This document shows, piece after piece, positions 8,650 to 16,670 of a stretch of DNA of 64,000 nt. Position 1 is the first letter of the stretch. Each line of letters starts with the position of its first letter. This stretch comes from Propionibacteriales bacterium (lineage in GTDB: Bacteria; Actinomycetota; Actinomycetes; Propionibacteriales; Nocardioidaceae). The position numbers and the translations under genes were made by a program. The notes below the pieces were generated by a model that was not told where the DNA came from, ran no database searches, and saw only the letters and a list, made by a program, of their open reading frames with translations. The stretch is taken from contig JAPLCB010000008.1 in the NCBI GenBank assembly GCA_026392455.1, forward strand, positions 124,001 to 188,000, read 5' to 3'.

Positions 8650-9513
8650 GTGCGGATCCTCTCCATCCAGTCGGCGGTCGCCTACGGGCACGTCGGCAAC
8701 AGCGCGGCCGCCTTCCCGCTGCAACGCCTCGGCCACGAGGTACTGGCCGTCAACACGGTGCAGTTCTCCAACCACACCGGGTACGGCGCCTGGCGCGGCC
8801 CGGTCTTCGCCGGCAGCGACGTCCAGGACGTGATCATCGGGATCGAGGAGCGTGGCGCCCTCGCCGAGGTCGACCTGGTCCTGTCCGGCTACCAGGGCAG
8901 CCCGGAGATCGCCGCCGTCATCCTGGACGCGGTGGCGCGCGTCAAGCGCGCGAACCCGGCAGCCACGTACGCGTGCGACCCGGTGATGGGCAACGCCCGC
9001 AGCGGGTGCTTCGTCGACCCGGCCATCCCGCCCCTGATCCGGGAGCAGATCGTCCCGGCCGCGGATCTGCTGACCCCGAACCAGTTCGAGCTCGGCGAGC
9101 TGGTCGGCGCCGACCTGAGCGACGGGGAGCGCCCGGTGACCGACGTGCTCGACGCGGTGGAACGACTCCGCGACCGCGGCCCGCGAACCGTTCTGGTCAC
9201 GAGCGTCGACCACCACCAGGTCCCAGCCGACCAGATCGCGATGATCGCCGTCACCGACGCCGGCACCTGGCAGGTCCGGACCCCCCGGTTGCCGATGAAG
9301 GCCAACGGCTCGGGCGACGTCACGGCAGCGCTGTTCGCATCCCACCTGGGCAGCTCGGCCGATCCGTCGGGTGCCCTGGCGCGCACAGCGTCGAGCGTCT
9401 TCGACCTGCTCGACGCCACCCTGACCGCGGGTTCGCGCGAGCTGCTGCTGGTGGAGTCCCAGCAGGCCTTCGCCCATCCGGCGGAGCAGTTCGCGGTCGA
9501 GCAGCTCCGCTAG
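8650..9513 (+). CDS. pdxY: Pyridoxal kinase
   Basis: The 287-residue PfkB/ribokinase-like protein has the PdxY/PdxK hallmarks: ILSIQSAVAYGHVGNSAA at the start, HTGYGAWRG, VLSGYQG, YACDPVMG and LTPNQFELGEL. The C-terminal anion hole and catalytic Asp appear as KANGSGDVTAALF. It phosphorylates pyridoxal to PLP in the cytoplasmic salvage pathway. The GTG start follows GGGAGG at a good distance. Its stop overlaps the convergent ImmA-like gene by four bases. Confidence 0.92.
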   Translation: MRILSIQSAVAYGHVGNSAAAFPLQRLGHEVLAVNTVQFSNHTGYGAWRGPVFAGSDVQDVIIGIEERGALAEVDLVLSGYQGSPEIAAVILDAVARVKRANPAATYACDPVMGNARSGCFVDPAIPPLIREQIVPAADLLTPNQFELGELVGADLSDGERPVTDVLDAVERLRDRGPRTVLVTSVDHHQVPADQIAMIAVTDAGTWQVRTPRLPMKANGSGDVTAALFASHLGSSADPSGALARTASSVFDLLDATLTAGSRELLLVESQQAFAHPAEQFAVEQLR

Positions 9514-9944
9514 GCCGTGGCAGCGACCAGCCGACGGACACCGCGCAGCCGCCGCCGCTCGGCCGGGGTCAGCCCGGCCTCGCGGGTCTGCAGCGTGGCC
9601 AGGTCGACGCCGAGCTGGAGCGCGACCTCGCCCCGGTCCTGGGACCAGCGCAGCGCGTCGGCCAGCTGGTCGACCTCGATCAGCCGGCGGGCCGCCAGGT
9701 GGTCGGCCTGCAGCTCCTCCCGGTTCTCGAAGAAGCCCGCGACCGTGCGGCGGTGCCCGAGGTCGAGATGGGCCACGGCGTGGGCCAGCGAGCTCCGCTG
9801 CACCTCGGGAGACGAACCCGCCTCGATCAGGATGACGCGCCTGACCCAGCAGAGGACCTCAGGCACCAGTCCGCCCAGATCGACCAGCCCGACCACCCAG
9901 CCCGGGTGACGGTCGGCGAGGTCGGCTGCAGGGTCGTACCTCAA
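9510..9944 (-). CDS. ImmA/IrrE-like metallopeptidase-fold protein (degenerate HAVAH motif)
   Basis: The 144-residue protein contains LAHAVAHLDLGH, which aligns with the HExxH(x)nH zinc motif of ImmA/IrrE peptidases but has Val in place of the catalytic Glu. Zinc binding may remain while peptidase activity is doubtful. The start proposed is TTG at 9944, overlapping the stop of the upstream XRE gene (TTGA), giving MRYDPAADLADRHP. Pairing with an XRE repressor is the usual arrangement for this family, where the protease inactivates the repressor. Alternative upstream starts exist in frame. Confidence 0.65.
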   Translation of the reverse strand: MRYDPAADLADRHPGWVVGLVDLGGLVPEVLCWVRRVILIEAGSSPEVQRSSLAHAVAHLDLGHRRTVAGFFENREELQADHLAARRLIEVDQLADALRWSQDRGEVALQLGVDLATLQTREAGLTPAERRRLRGVRRLVAATA

Positions 9945-10342
9945 CGCTCCCGGACGGTGAGCTCGATCTGCCATTCGATGATGCCTCGCACCTTGTCCTT
10001 GACCTGGTCCCACTGCTCGTCGGTCAACCCGGCCGGACGCCGGAACCGCAACGAGTCGTCGGGCTCAGCACCATCATCGTGGCGAGCGCCGACAGCCGGG
10101 GCCAGGTCCGGGGCCGGACCACCCATGGCGATCGAACGCAACGTCCCGGGCGTCCACCCGAGCGCCTTCTCGATCCGCCCCTGGGTCCCGATCTTGGGCC
10201 ACCGCTTGCCGTTCAGGAAGTCGCCGATGGTGCCCGGGTCCGCCTCGGCCCTGGCCACCAGCTGGGTGTTGTTCCACTCGTGCTGGGCCATCCAGGCCGC
10301 CACGGCGTGGGCCGCGCGCTGCTGGTTCTTGGTCTGCGCCAT
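9941..10342 (-). CDS. XRE-like helix-turn-helix regulator paired with ImmA-like protein
   Basis: The 133-residue protein carries an N-terminal HTH (about residues 8-65: AHAVAAWMAQHEW, QLVARAEADPGTIGDFLNGKRWPK). The rest is a charged C-terminal region. The start at MAQTKNQQ is chosen because the upstream extension is compositionally unlike coding sequence. It probably represses its own promoter and is antagonised by the downstream ImmA-like partner. It is divergent from the aldehyde dehydrogenase gene. Confidence 0.7.
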   Translation of the reverse strand: MAQTKNQQRAAHAVAAWMAQHEWNNTQLVARAEADPGTIGDFLNGKRWPKIGTQGRIEKALGWTPGTLRSIAMGGPAPDLAPAVGARHDDGAEPDDSLRFRRPAGLTDEQWDQVKDKVRGIIEWQIELTVRER

Positions 10343-10657
10343 GGATCCTCTTGCGTCTCGACTCCCCGGCGTGTGCTTACCGAGGTCTTTCCTGGATGAT
10401 CGAGGCAACCGCAGAGCGCTCGGCCTTGTACACCTGGGCATTCTTCGAGGCAAGAGTTGGAACAGATCGGGATACCCAGCGAGAAATATGGGAAGGCTGC
10501 ACCGCTTTTCACCACAGAAGCGGGTAATAGGCCGGAATCGCACCCTCTCGGCAAGGAAGTCCTGGGAATAGAAAATCCCTTACTAGAACCTGTTCCACTT
10601 TCCGAGATCGCCGACTAACGTGGGCAAACGCCACACCCCGGACCGAACGAGGACCCG
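10343..10657. promoter_or_regulatory. 315-bp divergent intergenic region
   Basis: This gap between the XRE gene (minus) and the aldehyde dehydrogenase (plus) holds no convincing gene. It is locally richer in A/T than its surroundings (for example around 10480-10580). It contains a KstR-type 14-mer at 10584-10597 and should hold both divergent promoters. Confidence 0.6.
10584..10597. promoter_or_regulatory. KstR-type operator candidate (TAGAACCTGTTCCA)
   Basis: The sequence fits TNNAACNNGTTNNA exactly and differs in only two central bases from the copy at 51675-51688. It lies about 60 bases upstream of the aldehyde dehydrogenase start, a plausible operator position for that gene. Confidence 0.55.
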
Positions 10658-12151
10658 ATGACCCAGACCGCGACCGACACCTTCACGGTGACCAACCCCG
10701 CGACCGGCGAGTCCGTGGGCTCCTTCCCGGTGCACACCGCCGACGACATCGCCGAGCGGCTCGCCGCTGGGCGCGAGGCCCAGGTCTGGTGGTCCGGCCT
10801 CACCTTCGCCGAGCGCAAGACCCGGATCAACCGGTGGATCGCCGCGATCGCGACCCGGTCGGACGAGATCTGCGACCTGGGCTTCCGGGAGACCGGGCGC
10901 CCCCGCGGCGACGTGCAGTTCGAGCTGATCGCCGGCCTGGAGGACCTCCGCTGGGCCGCAGCGCACGCCAAGCGCGTCCTGAAGCCGCGCAAGGTCGCTC
11001 CAGGCATGGCGCTGTTCAACTTCGGCGCGGAGGTCTCCTACCCGCCACTCGGTGTTGCCGGCGTGATCGCCCCGTGGAACGTCCCGATCTACACGGTCCT
11101 CTGCGGCCTGGCCTACGCGCTGGCCGCGGGCAACGCCGCGATCGTCAAGCCGAGCGAGTACGCGCCGGCGAGCTCGGTCCTGGTGATGGACGCGTTCTAC
11201 GACGCGAACCCCGACGCACCACGCGGCCTGATCACCTGGGTCACCGGCTTCGCCGACACCGGCTCCGCCCTCTGCAGGGCGGGCCTGGACAAGATCGCCT
11301 TCACCGGCTCGGTGCCCACCGGGCGCAAGGTGATGGCCGCCTGCGCCGAGAACCTGACCCCGGTCCTGCTCGAGCTCGGCGGCAAGGACGTCACCATCGT
11401 CGCCGAGGACGCGGACGTCGAGAAGGCAGCGACCGCGGTGGTCTGGGGCGGCTACTTCAACGGCGGCCAGGCGTGCGTCGGGATCGAGCGCGTCTACGTC
11501 ACCCGCGCTGTGCGCGAGCCGTTCCTGGCCAAGGTCAAGGAGCTGGCCGAGCAGGTCACCGCCGGGCTGGAGGACGGCGCTTCGTACGGGCCGATGATCG
11601 TGCCGGCCCAGATCGACCTGGTCCGCCGCCACGTCAGCGCCGCGGTCGAGGCCGGGGCGATCGCCCTGGTCGGCGGGGTCGACTCGATCAGGGCACCGTT
11701 CGTGGACCCGATCGTGCTCGTCGACGTCCCGGAGGACAACGCGGCGGTCCAGGAGGAGACCTTCGGGCCGGTGATCGTGATCAACACCGTGGCCGACGTC
11801 GAGGAAGCGATCGCGAAGGCGAACGCCACCCGGTTCGGCCTGGGCTCCTCCGTGTTCTCCGCCCGGCGCGGCAAGGAGATCGCTGCCCGGCTGAAGGCCG
11901 GCGGAACCACCATCAACTCGGTGCTGACCTTCGTCGGCATGCCGTCGGTGCCGTTCGGCGGTATCGGCGACTCCGGCTTCGGGCGCTTCCACGGGGATGA
12001 CGGCCTCCGCGAGTTCGCGGCACCGAAGGCGACCACCACGAAGCGCTTCCAGCTGGGCCCGGACATGCAGAGCTTCCCGCGCCGCGAGGAGGACTTCGAG
12101 CAGGTTCGCAAGATGGTCAAGTTCCGCTACGCCAAGCGCCGCGGCGCCTGA
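10658..12151 (+). CDS. NAD(P)-dependent aldehyde dehydrogenase
   Basis: The 497-residue protein is a standard-length ALDH. It has the substrate/cofactor segment GVAGVIAPWNVPIY, the KPSEYAP loop, the general base Glu239 in LLELGGKD, and the nucleophile Cys273 in GGQACVGIER. The C-terminal PFGGIGDSGFGRFHG motif is also present. It oxidises an aldehyde to the acid with NAD(P)+. The substrate is not evident; the KstR-like site upstream suggests lipid or sterol breakdown and would fit use with the GMC alcohol oxidase nearby. It converges with the topoisomerase gene. Confidence 0.9.
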   Translation: MTQTATDTFTVTNPATGESVGSFPVHTADDIAERLAAGREAQVWWSGLTFAERKTRINRWIAAIATRSDEICDLGFRETGRPRGDVQFELIAGLEDLRWAAAHAKRVLKPRKVAPGMALFNFGAEVSYPPLGVAGVIAPWNVPIYTVLCGLAYALAAGNAAIVKPSEYAPASSVLVMDAFYDANPDAPRGLITWVTGFADTGSALCRAGLDKIAFTGSVPTGRKVMAACAENLTPVLLELGGKDVTIVAEDADVEKAATAVVWGGYFNGGQACVGIERVYVTRAVREPFLAKVKELAEQVTAGLEDGASYGPMIVPAQIDLVRRHVSAAVEAGAIALVGGVDSIRAPFVDPIVLVDVPEDNAAVQEETFGPVIVINTVADVEEAIAKANATRFGLGSSVFSARRGKEIAARLKAGGTTINSVLTFVGMPSVPFGGIGDSGFGRFHGDDGLREFAAPKATTTKRFQLGPDMQSFPRREEDFEQVRKMVKFRYAKRRGA

Positions 12152-12154
12152 GCG

Positions 12155-13126
12155 TCAGCGGGTCAGCAGCCTGACCACGGCCCGGTCCGCGGCGTCCTGG
12201 TCGACCGGTACGCGGGGCAGGGTCCGGCCGGCCTCGAAGAGATCGAGCACCCGGGGGTGGATGTACGCCGAGCGGGCCACGGTCGGGGTGTTGCCCAGCA
12301 GCGCCGCCGTCTCGACGACCGCGGCACGGACCTGCCTGGCACGGGCGGTCCGGGAGTCAGCTCGCGCCTCGGACGCCAGTGCGACGGCGGCCGCCACGGT
12401 TGCGTGCCAGGTCCGGAAGTCCTTCGCGGTGACTTCGAGCCCGAACAGGTCCCTGATGTAGCCGTTCAGGTCGTCGGCAACGACCGGCACCCAGATCCGA
12501 CCTTGCCTGACCGCGAGCAGTCGGGCGTCGGGGGCCCGGCGGCGGACGAGACGGTCCACGGCCCGGGCGACCGTGGGGTCCGAGATCCGTACGTCCTGCT
12601 CGACGCCGGACTTCCCGGTGAACTCGAACACGACTGCGTCACCGTCGCGCCGCACGTGGCGGCGCTCCAAGGTGGTCAGCCCGCGGCTGCCGTTCTCCTC
12701 GGTGTAGCTGTCGCTTCCGGGCCTGAAGCAGCCCAGGTCGACCAGGCGGACGCCCGTGGCGAGCACCCGGGTGCGGGGGTCGCTGCTGCTCTCGAGGTCA
12801 GCCACGACCTTCCGTCGGGCCCACGGCAGCCTGCGGGCCATCGCCAGCACCCGGTCGAACTTGGCGACGTCGCGCTTCTCGCGCCAGACCGGGTGGTAGA
12901 GGTACTGCCGACGGCCGGCATCGTCCGTGCCGACTGCCTGCAGGTGACCGCGCTCGTCGGGGCAGATCCAGACGTCGCTCCAGGCGGGCGGGATCACCAG
13001 GGCGCGAACCCGGTCGGCCTCCGCCGGTGGCAGGGCAGCACCGGATGCGTCGAGGTAACGGAACCCGCGACCGCAGCGCACCCGGCGCCAGCCGACGTCG
13101 TGCTGCGAGACCGTACGCAGCCTCAC
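12155..13126 (-). CDS. DNA topoisomerase IB (poxvirus-like)
   Basis: The 323-residue protein has the bacterial TopIB layout: an N-terminal clamp with IPPAWSDVWICPDERGHLQAVG and GRRQYLYHPVWREKRD, then the catalytic domain. The catalytic pieces are FTGKSGVEQDV (Lys), the KDFRTWHAT block (Arg/His region) and Tyr288 in RSAYIHPRVL. Such enzymes relax supercoils through a 3'-phosphotyrosine intermediate without ATP. The GTG start overlaps the stop of the upstream small membrane protein (GTGA), so the two are cotranscribed. Confidence 0.92.
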   Translation of the reverse strand: MRLRTVSQHDVGWRRVRCGRGFRYLDASGAALPPAEADRVRALVIPPAWSDVWICPDERGHLQAVGTDDAGRRQYLYHPVWREKRDVAKFDRVLAMARRLPWARRKVVADLESSSDPRTRVLATGVRLVDLGCFRPGSDSYTEENGSRGLTTLERRHVRRDGDAVVFEFTGKSGVEQDVRISDPTVARAVDRLVRRRAPDARLLAVRQGRIWVPVVADDLNGYIRDLFGLEVTAKDFRTWHATVAAAVALASEARADSRTARARQVRAAVVETAALLGNTPTVARSAYIHPRVLDLFEAGRTLPRVPVDQDAADRAVVRLLTR

Positions 13127-13266
13127 CGGAAGATGCTGACCCCTCCAGGCCCGACCAGCAGCCCGACGATGACGAGCGCGATCCCGACCGGGACGTCGCC
13201 CTTGACGGCCCGCACGATTCCGCTCACGACAAGGATGACGGCGATGATCCAGAGGATGAACAGCAT
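13123..13266 (-). CDS. Small hydrophobic membrane protein (47 aa)
   Basis: A 47-residue protein consisting of two hydrophobic stretches (about residues 2-18 and 26-41) linked by RAVKGDVP. It ends GPGGVSIFR, and its stop overlaps the topoisomerase start. It resembles small Pmp3/LMBR-like or DUF-type membrane proteins but has no specific signature I can name. The long open frame further upstream is not coding-like and overlaps the GAF-ANTAR gene antisense, so the ATG at 13266 is preferred. Confidence 0.6.
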   Translation of the reverse strand: MLFILWIIAVILVVSGIVRAVKGDVPVGIALVIVGLLVGPGGVSIFR

Positions 13267-13443
13267 GGGTGGGTGCCTACGGCTTTCTCTTGATTCGGCG
13301 TCGCCAACGGGCAGCGTTCCCCCGTTGCCGAACTCGTGGACCGGCGGTGGGCTTCCCGGGTGCCGGAGCCCCCGGATTACCCCGCGACCCGGAATCTGAA
13401 ACGAGTTCGTCCACGAAGCCGCGACGACCTTTAGGCTCTCTCT

Positions 13444-14133
13444 GTGACCGACCCGACGATCCTCGACACGCTCCGGGAGCTGGCAGAGCTCTCTGTCTCC
13501 GACGAGGACCTGGCCGACACCGCAGAGAGCGTGGTCGCCCTGGCCTGCGAGACCCTCGACTGCCAGTTCGCTGGTCTCTCGGTCTTCCGGGCCGGCGGGA
13601 CGTTCGAGACGATGGCGCCGACGCACCCGGTGGTCAGCGAGGCCGACCAGCTCCAGTACGGGCTCCAGGAAGGCCCCTGCGTGGAAGCCGCTTGGGAGGA
13701 GACCACCTTCCTCTCCTACGACCTGGCCCGCGATCCGCGCTGGCCGAACTGGGGACCGAAGGCTGCGGCACTCGGGTTCGGCAGCATGCTGGCAGCCCGC
13801 CTGAGCATCGGCGACCAGACCATCGGCGCCCTCAATCTCTACGCGACCGAGCTGCGGGACTACTCGCCCGACGACCGGGCGACGGCCGTCATCTTCGCCA
13901 GCCATGCCGCTGCGACCCTGGTCTCGGTCCGGGAACGCGAGAACCTCAAGGAAGCGATCGAAGGACGCACCGTGATCGGGCAGGCCCAGGGGATCTTGAT
14001 GTCCCGGTTCGACCTGGACGCCGACCGGGCCTTCTCGGTCCTCCGCAGGTTCTCGCAGACCCAGAACATCAAGCTGCGCTCCGTGGCGGAGCTCGTCATC
14101 AGCAACGGCGACCTGCCCCCGATCGAGAGCTGA
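13444..14133 (+). CDS. GAF and ANTAR domain protein
   Basis: The 229-residue protein has a GAF-type sensor domain (about residues 15-165; LQYGLQEGPCVEAAWEE is typical). A C-terminal ANTAR RNA-binding domain (about 170-220) includes AIEGRTVIGQAQGILMSRF and ALR-like helices. ANTAR proteins bind tandem hairpins in nascent RNA and prevent termination, here presumably under control of a ligand or redox signal at the GAF domain. TAGGCT followed by six bases and GTG points to a leaderless transcript. It precedes the sigma factor gene. Confidence 0.88.
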   Translation: MTDPTILDTLRELAELSVSDEDLADTAESVVALACETLDCQFAGLSVFRAGGTFETMAPTHPVVSEADQLQYGLQEGPCVEAAWEETTFLSYDLARDPRWPNWGPKAAALGFGSMLAARLSIGDQTIGALNLYATELRDYSPDDRATAVIFASHAAATLVSVRERENLKEAIEGRTVIGQAQGILMSRFDLDADRAFSVLRRFSQTQNIKLRSVAELVISNGDLPPIES

Positions 14134-14394
14134 CCGACGTACGGCGGTCCCGACGCTGTTAACTTCAACGTCGGGACCTAGGACGCCGAGGCCCCGCGCG
14201 TGGCCTCGCACCGTGATGAGGCTGTGCCCGCTGCGACGGATCCCACACCCGTTGTCCAGGGAACAAGATTCTTGGCGGAAAAGGATTAGGTCGGCCGAGG
14301 ACCGGGAAGAACCTCCCCGAACTCGTGGTCCAGAAACGTGCCACGTTCGCACTGACTCCCGAAAAGGGTGATCTCAGTGAATGGCAGCCCTTCC

Positions 14395-15183
14395 ATGACT
14401 CAGCACGAGCCCCGTCCCACCCCGAGCACCAACGCCGAGCGCGACCAGCGCACCGTCGAGCTTCTCCTGGAGGCTCGCGAGGCCAGCGACCCGGTCGACC
14501 GGTTGGCGGCGCGCGAGGAGGCCATCGAGCTCAACCTCCCGTTGGCGCGGTACCTCGCCAGTCGTTACCAACGCCGCGGGATCCCCAACGACGACCTCGA
14601 GCAGGTCGCCTGCGTGGGCCTGATGAAGGCGATCAAGGGTTTCTCGCCGGAGCGGACCAACGGTTTCGCGGCGTACGCGATCCCGACGATCCGTGGCGAG
14701 CTGCGCCGGCACTTTCGCGATGCCGGGTGGACCGTACGGCCTCCCCGCCGGGTGCAGGAGCTGCAGGCCCGGGTCCGGGCGGTCGAGGCCGAGCTGGTCC
14801 AGACCCTCCAGCGCACCCCGACGGCGGTCGAGCTCGCGGACTCCATCGGCGTCGAGATCGACGACATCCTGGAGGCGACGTCGGTGGACAGCTGCTACAC
14901 CCCGAACTCGCTCGATGCTCCGGTGCCCGGCAGCGACACCGTGTCCAGCGACCCCGGGTCCGTGGATCCGGCGTTCGCCAGGACCGAGGCCCGTCTGATC
15001 CTGGAGCCCGCTCTCCGGACGCTCGGCGACCGGGACCGCCGCATCCTGGAGATGCGGTTCACCGAGGGCCTGACCCAGCAGCAGATCGGCGACGAGATCG
15101 GCATCTCCCAGATGCAGGTCTCCCGGATCCTGTCGCGGGTGCTCGGCACGATGCGAGAGTCGATCGTCGGAGAGGCCGCCTGA
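14395..15183 (+). CDS. SigB/SigF-family RNA polymerase sigma factor
   Basis: The 262-residue group 3 sigma factor has region 2 (NLPLARYLASRYQRRGIPNDDLEQVACVGLMKAI and GFAAYAIPTIRGELRRHFRD), region 3, and region 4 with the HTH QQQIGDEIGISQMQVSRILSR. These features match actinobacterial SigF/SigB stress and development factors. Start choice is uncertain: the ATG at 14395 gives MTQHEPRP, while in-frame GTGs at 14368 and 14377 are possible. No anti-sigma gene is adjacent, so post-translational control is not visible here. Confidence 0.88.
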   Translation: MTQHEPRPTPSTNAERDQRTVELLLEAREASDPVDRLAAREEAIELNLPLARYLASRYQRRGIPNDDLEQVACVGLMKAIKGFSPERTNGFAAYAIPTIRGELRRHFRDAGWTVRPPRRVQELQARVRAVEAELVQTLQRTPTAVELADSIGVEIDDILEATSVDSCYTPNSLDAPVPGSDTVSSDPGSVDPAFARTEARLILEPALRTLGDRDRRILEMRFTEGLTQQQIGDEIGISQMQVSRILSRVLGTMRESIVGEAA

Positions 15184-15184
15184 C

Positions 15185-15280
15185 ATGGCCGAGGTTTCCC
15201 GTGAGGTCGTCGTCCTGGTCGCGCTTGTCCGGCTCCGGCTGGCGGAGCTGATCCTCGGCAGGGCCACCCTGCGCACCTGA
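15185..15280 (+). CDS. Possible 31-aa small ORF downstream of sigma factor
   Basis: ATG lies one base after the sigma-factor stop, and the frame encodes 31 residues rich in Val, Leu and Arg ending at TGA 15280. It reads as an amphipathic helix. Close coupling to the sigma gene is the only support, and no family is recognised. The stop region is followed by short TGACTC repeats. Confidence 0.25.
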   Translation: MAEVSREVVVLVALVRLRLAELILGRATLRT

Positions 15281-15309
15281 CTCGGTGCACCTGACTCAGG
15301 GCACATGAC

Positions 15310-15507
15310 TCAGGGCCCCTGGCTGGAACTTCCGGCCGGGGGCTCGAAGTCGATGTTCTCCTGGGTGTCCGCCACCCGTTGGCTGGCGACGAGCAGAGCG
15401 GCGATGAACACCATCCCCAGGATCAGCCAGGGAGCCTGGGCCCACTGCTTGGGGCGGTCCAGGTGACGCGGAACGCCGGCGCCGTGGGCACAGTGACGTG
15501 GCTTCAT
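15310..15507 (-). CDS. Small single-pass membrane protein (65 aa)
   Basis: The 65-residue protein has one hydrophobic segment (about residues 27-43, PWLILGMVFIAALLVAS) after a His/Arg-rich N-terminus and before an acidic C-terminus. The ATG is preceded on the minus strand by TAATAC six bases upstream, a near-consensus leaderless arrangement. No family is recognised. Confidence 0.45.
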   Translation of the reverse strand: MKPRHCAHGAGVPRHLDRPKQWAQAPWLILGMVFIAALLVASQRVADTQENIDFEPPAGSSSQGP

Positions 15508-15970
15508 GGCCGCGTATTACCCGGTCCCGTCGATTTCGAACGTCGCCGGCGCTCGTCGCTCCGGACGTGTCGGAGGTGCTTCGTACGGTGGCGCACCCAT
15601 CTCAGCGGTACCCCACCGATCCGCTGATCGAGCCGAGGAGGTCGCCCTGCCGGACAACCACGAGGTCGTCACTGCCTGCAGCCCCGCGACCGGGAGGTGC
15701 ACCAGCCACCACCCGGGACACAACACCCACACCGTGCGGTCGACCCTGGCCGGCCGGTCACCGCACGGCTGGCAGGAAGCCGTGATTCGGGAGATCCACG
15801 GGCTCGCCCTCACCCTCGACGTGCCCAGCACGCGCGAGGCGTTCCTCACCTGGCACCACCGACCGCTGGCCGCCCTGCTCGGACCCGGTGAGACGGTCCG
15901 GATCCATCGACCGCAGTGCCTGCTCGAGGTCGGCTCCTCCTGGCTGTCGATCGTGCACTCCGAGGCCTGA
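15506..15970 (+). CDS. Hypothetical protein (start uncertain)
   Basis: The frame codes for up to 154 residues. The downstream half looks protein-like: EAVIREIHGLALTLDVP, TREAFLTWHHRPLAALLGPGETVRIHRP and a C-terminal CLLEVGSSWLSIVHSEA. The first 45 residues are less convincing, and a good GAGGAGG at about 15635-15641 precedes an in-frame CTG at 15647 rather than ATG/GTG. The true start may therefore lie inside. No domain is recognised. Confidence 0.4.
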   Translation: MAAYYPVPSISNVAGARRSGRVGGASYGGAPISAVPHRSADRAEEVALPDNHEVVTACSPATGRCTSHHPGHNTHTVRSTLAGRSPHGWQEAVIREIHGLALTLDVPSTREAFLTWHHRPLAALLGPGETVRIHRPQCLLEVGSSWLSIVHSEA

Positions 15971-16220
15971 CCAGCAGGGGCGGATCAGCACCCGCGAGTT
16001 GACTAGACGTATGAATCAGTGAGCCTTCGAAGGACGTCCTCCCTGGTGTTCCATGGCATCTCACCGGACCCCTCCCACCCGGCACTGACCGGACCCCGCA
16101 CTTCGTCACACGTCTGCCGGACGAGCGCCCCGAACGCGTCGACGAAGCGCGACCTCGGCCGACTCGGCGGCCGACGATCAGTGCAGCACCCGGCTCGAAC
16201 TGAATCGGAGCTCACCGCCC

Positions 16221-16487
16221 TTGAACGACCTCACCCCCCGTGACCGCGAGATCATCGACTTCGAACGGTCCTGGCGTACCCACGTCGGACGCCGACCCGA
16301 GGCGATCCTCGAGACGTTCGGCGTCACGGTGGCGACGTACAACGCGTGGAGGCGGGCCACCATCGAGAAGCCCGAGGCGATGAAGTACGCGCCGGCGGTC
16401 GTGGCGCGGCTGCGCCACCAGAAGTGGCGCAAGAAGGCCGGGGATCCCGAATCCCAGCAGACCGCCGATCTCGAGGACATCGAGTAG
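16221..16487 (+). CDS. DUF3263 domain protein
   Basis: The 88-residue protein begins LTPRDREIIDFERSW and continues with AILETFGVTVATYNAW, matching the actinobacterial DUF3263 helix-turn-helix-like family. A basic segment (RLRHQKWRKKAG) and an acidic tail follow. The start is taken as TTG 16221, giving MNDLTPRDRE, with GGAG about ten bases upstream. Function is unproven; the fold suggests DNA binding. It ends 22 bases before the tRNA-Thr gene on the other strand. Confidence 0.8.
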   Translation: MNDLTPRDREIIDFERSWRTHVGRRPEAILETFGVTVATYNAWRRATIEKPEAMKYAPAVVARLRHQKWRKKAGDPESQQTADLEDIE

Positions 16488-16508
16488 GTTCACGCGGAGC
16501 CGATGCGG

Positions 16509-16581
16509 AGCCGATGACAGGAGTCGAACCCGCGACATCCTCATTACAAGTGAGGCGCTCTACCAACTGAGCTACATCGGC
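16509..16581 (-). tRNA. tRNA-Thr (anticodon TGT)
   Basis: The minus strand reads GCCGATG (acceptor), TAGCTCAGTTGGTAGAGC (D arm), an anticodon stem-loop with CTTGTAA and anticodon TGT at 16546-16548, GGTTCGACTCC (T arm) and CATCGGC closing the acceptor, then T. CCA is not encoded. The acceptor, D, anticodon and T stems all pair. Just beyond the 3' end the 11-mer GCGGAGCCGAT is tandemly duplicated. Confidence 0.97.
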
Positions 16582-16670
16582 CTGCCGGCGAACCGACCGC
16601 GTCATCGTACCGAGGTCCCGGCGTCTCCTGAGTGGCAGTACGAACTTGCAACTTCGGGGAGGATGGTCCC

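Noticed and set aside
13395-13415. TGAAACGAGTTCGT as a fourth KstR-type site upstream of the GAF-ANTAR gene
   Set aside because: The last position is T instead of A and the flanks differ from the other three copies.
16003-16215. Possible 70-aa minus-strand gene in the gap before DUF3263
   Set aside because: The text (AFGALVRQTCDEVRGP, NTREDVLRRLTDSYV) is mildly protein-like, but no ribosome site, -10 or family support was found; left undecided. The 250-base gap 15971-16220 otherwise shows nothing clear.
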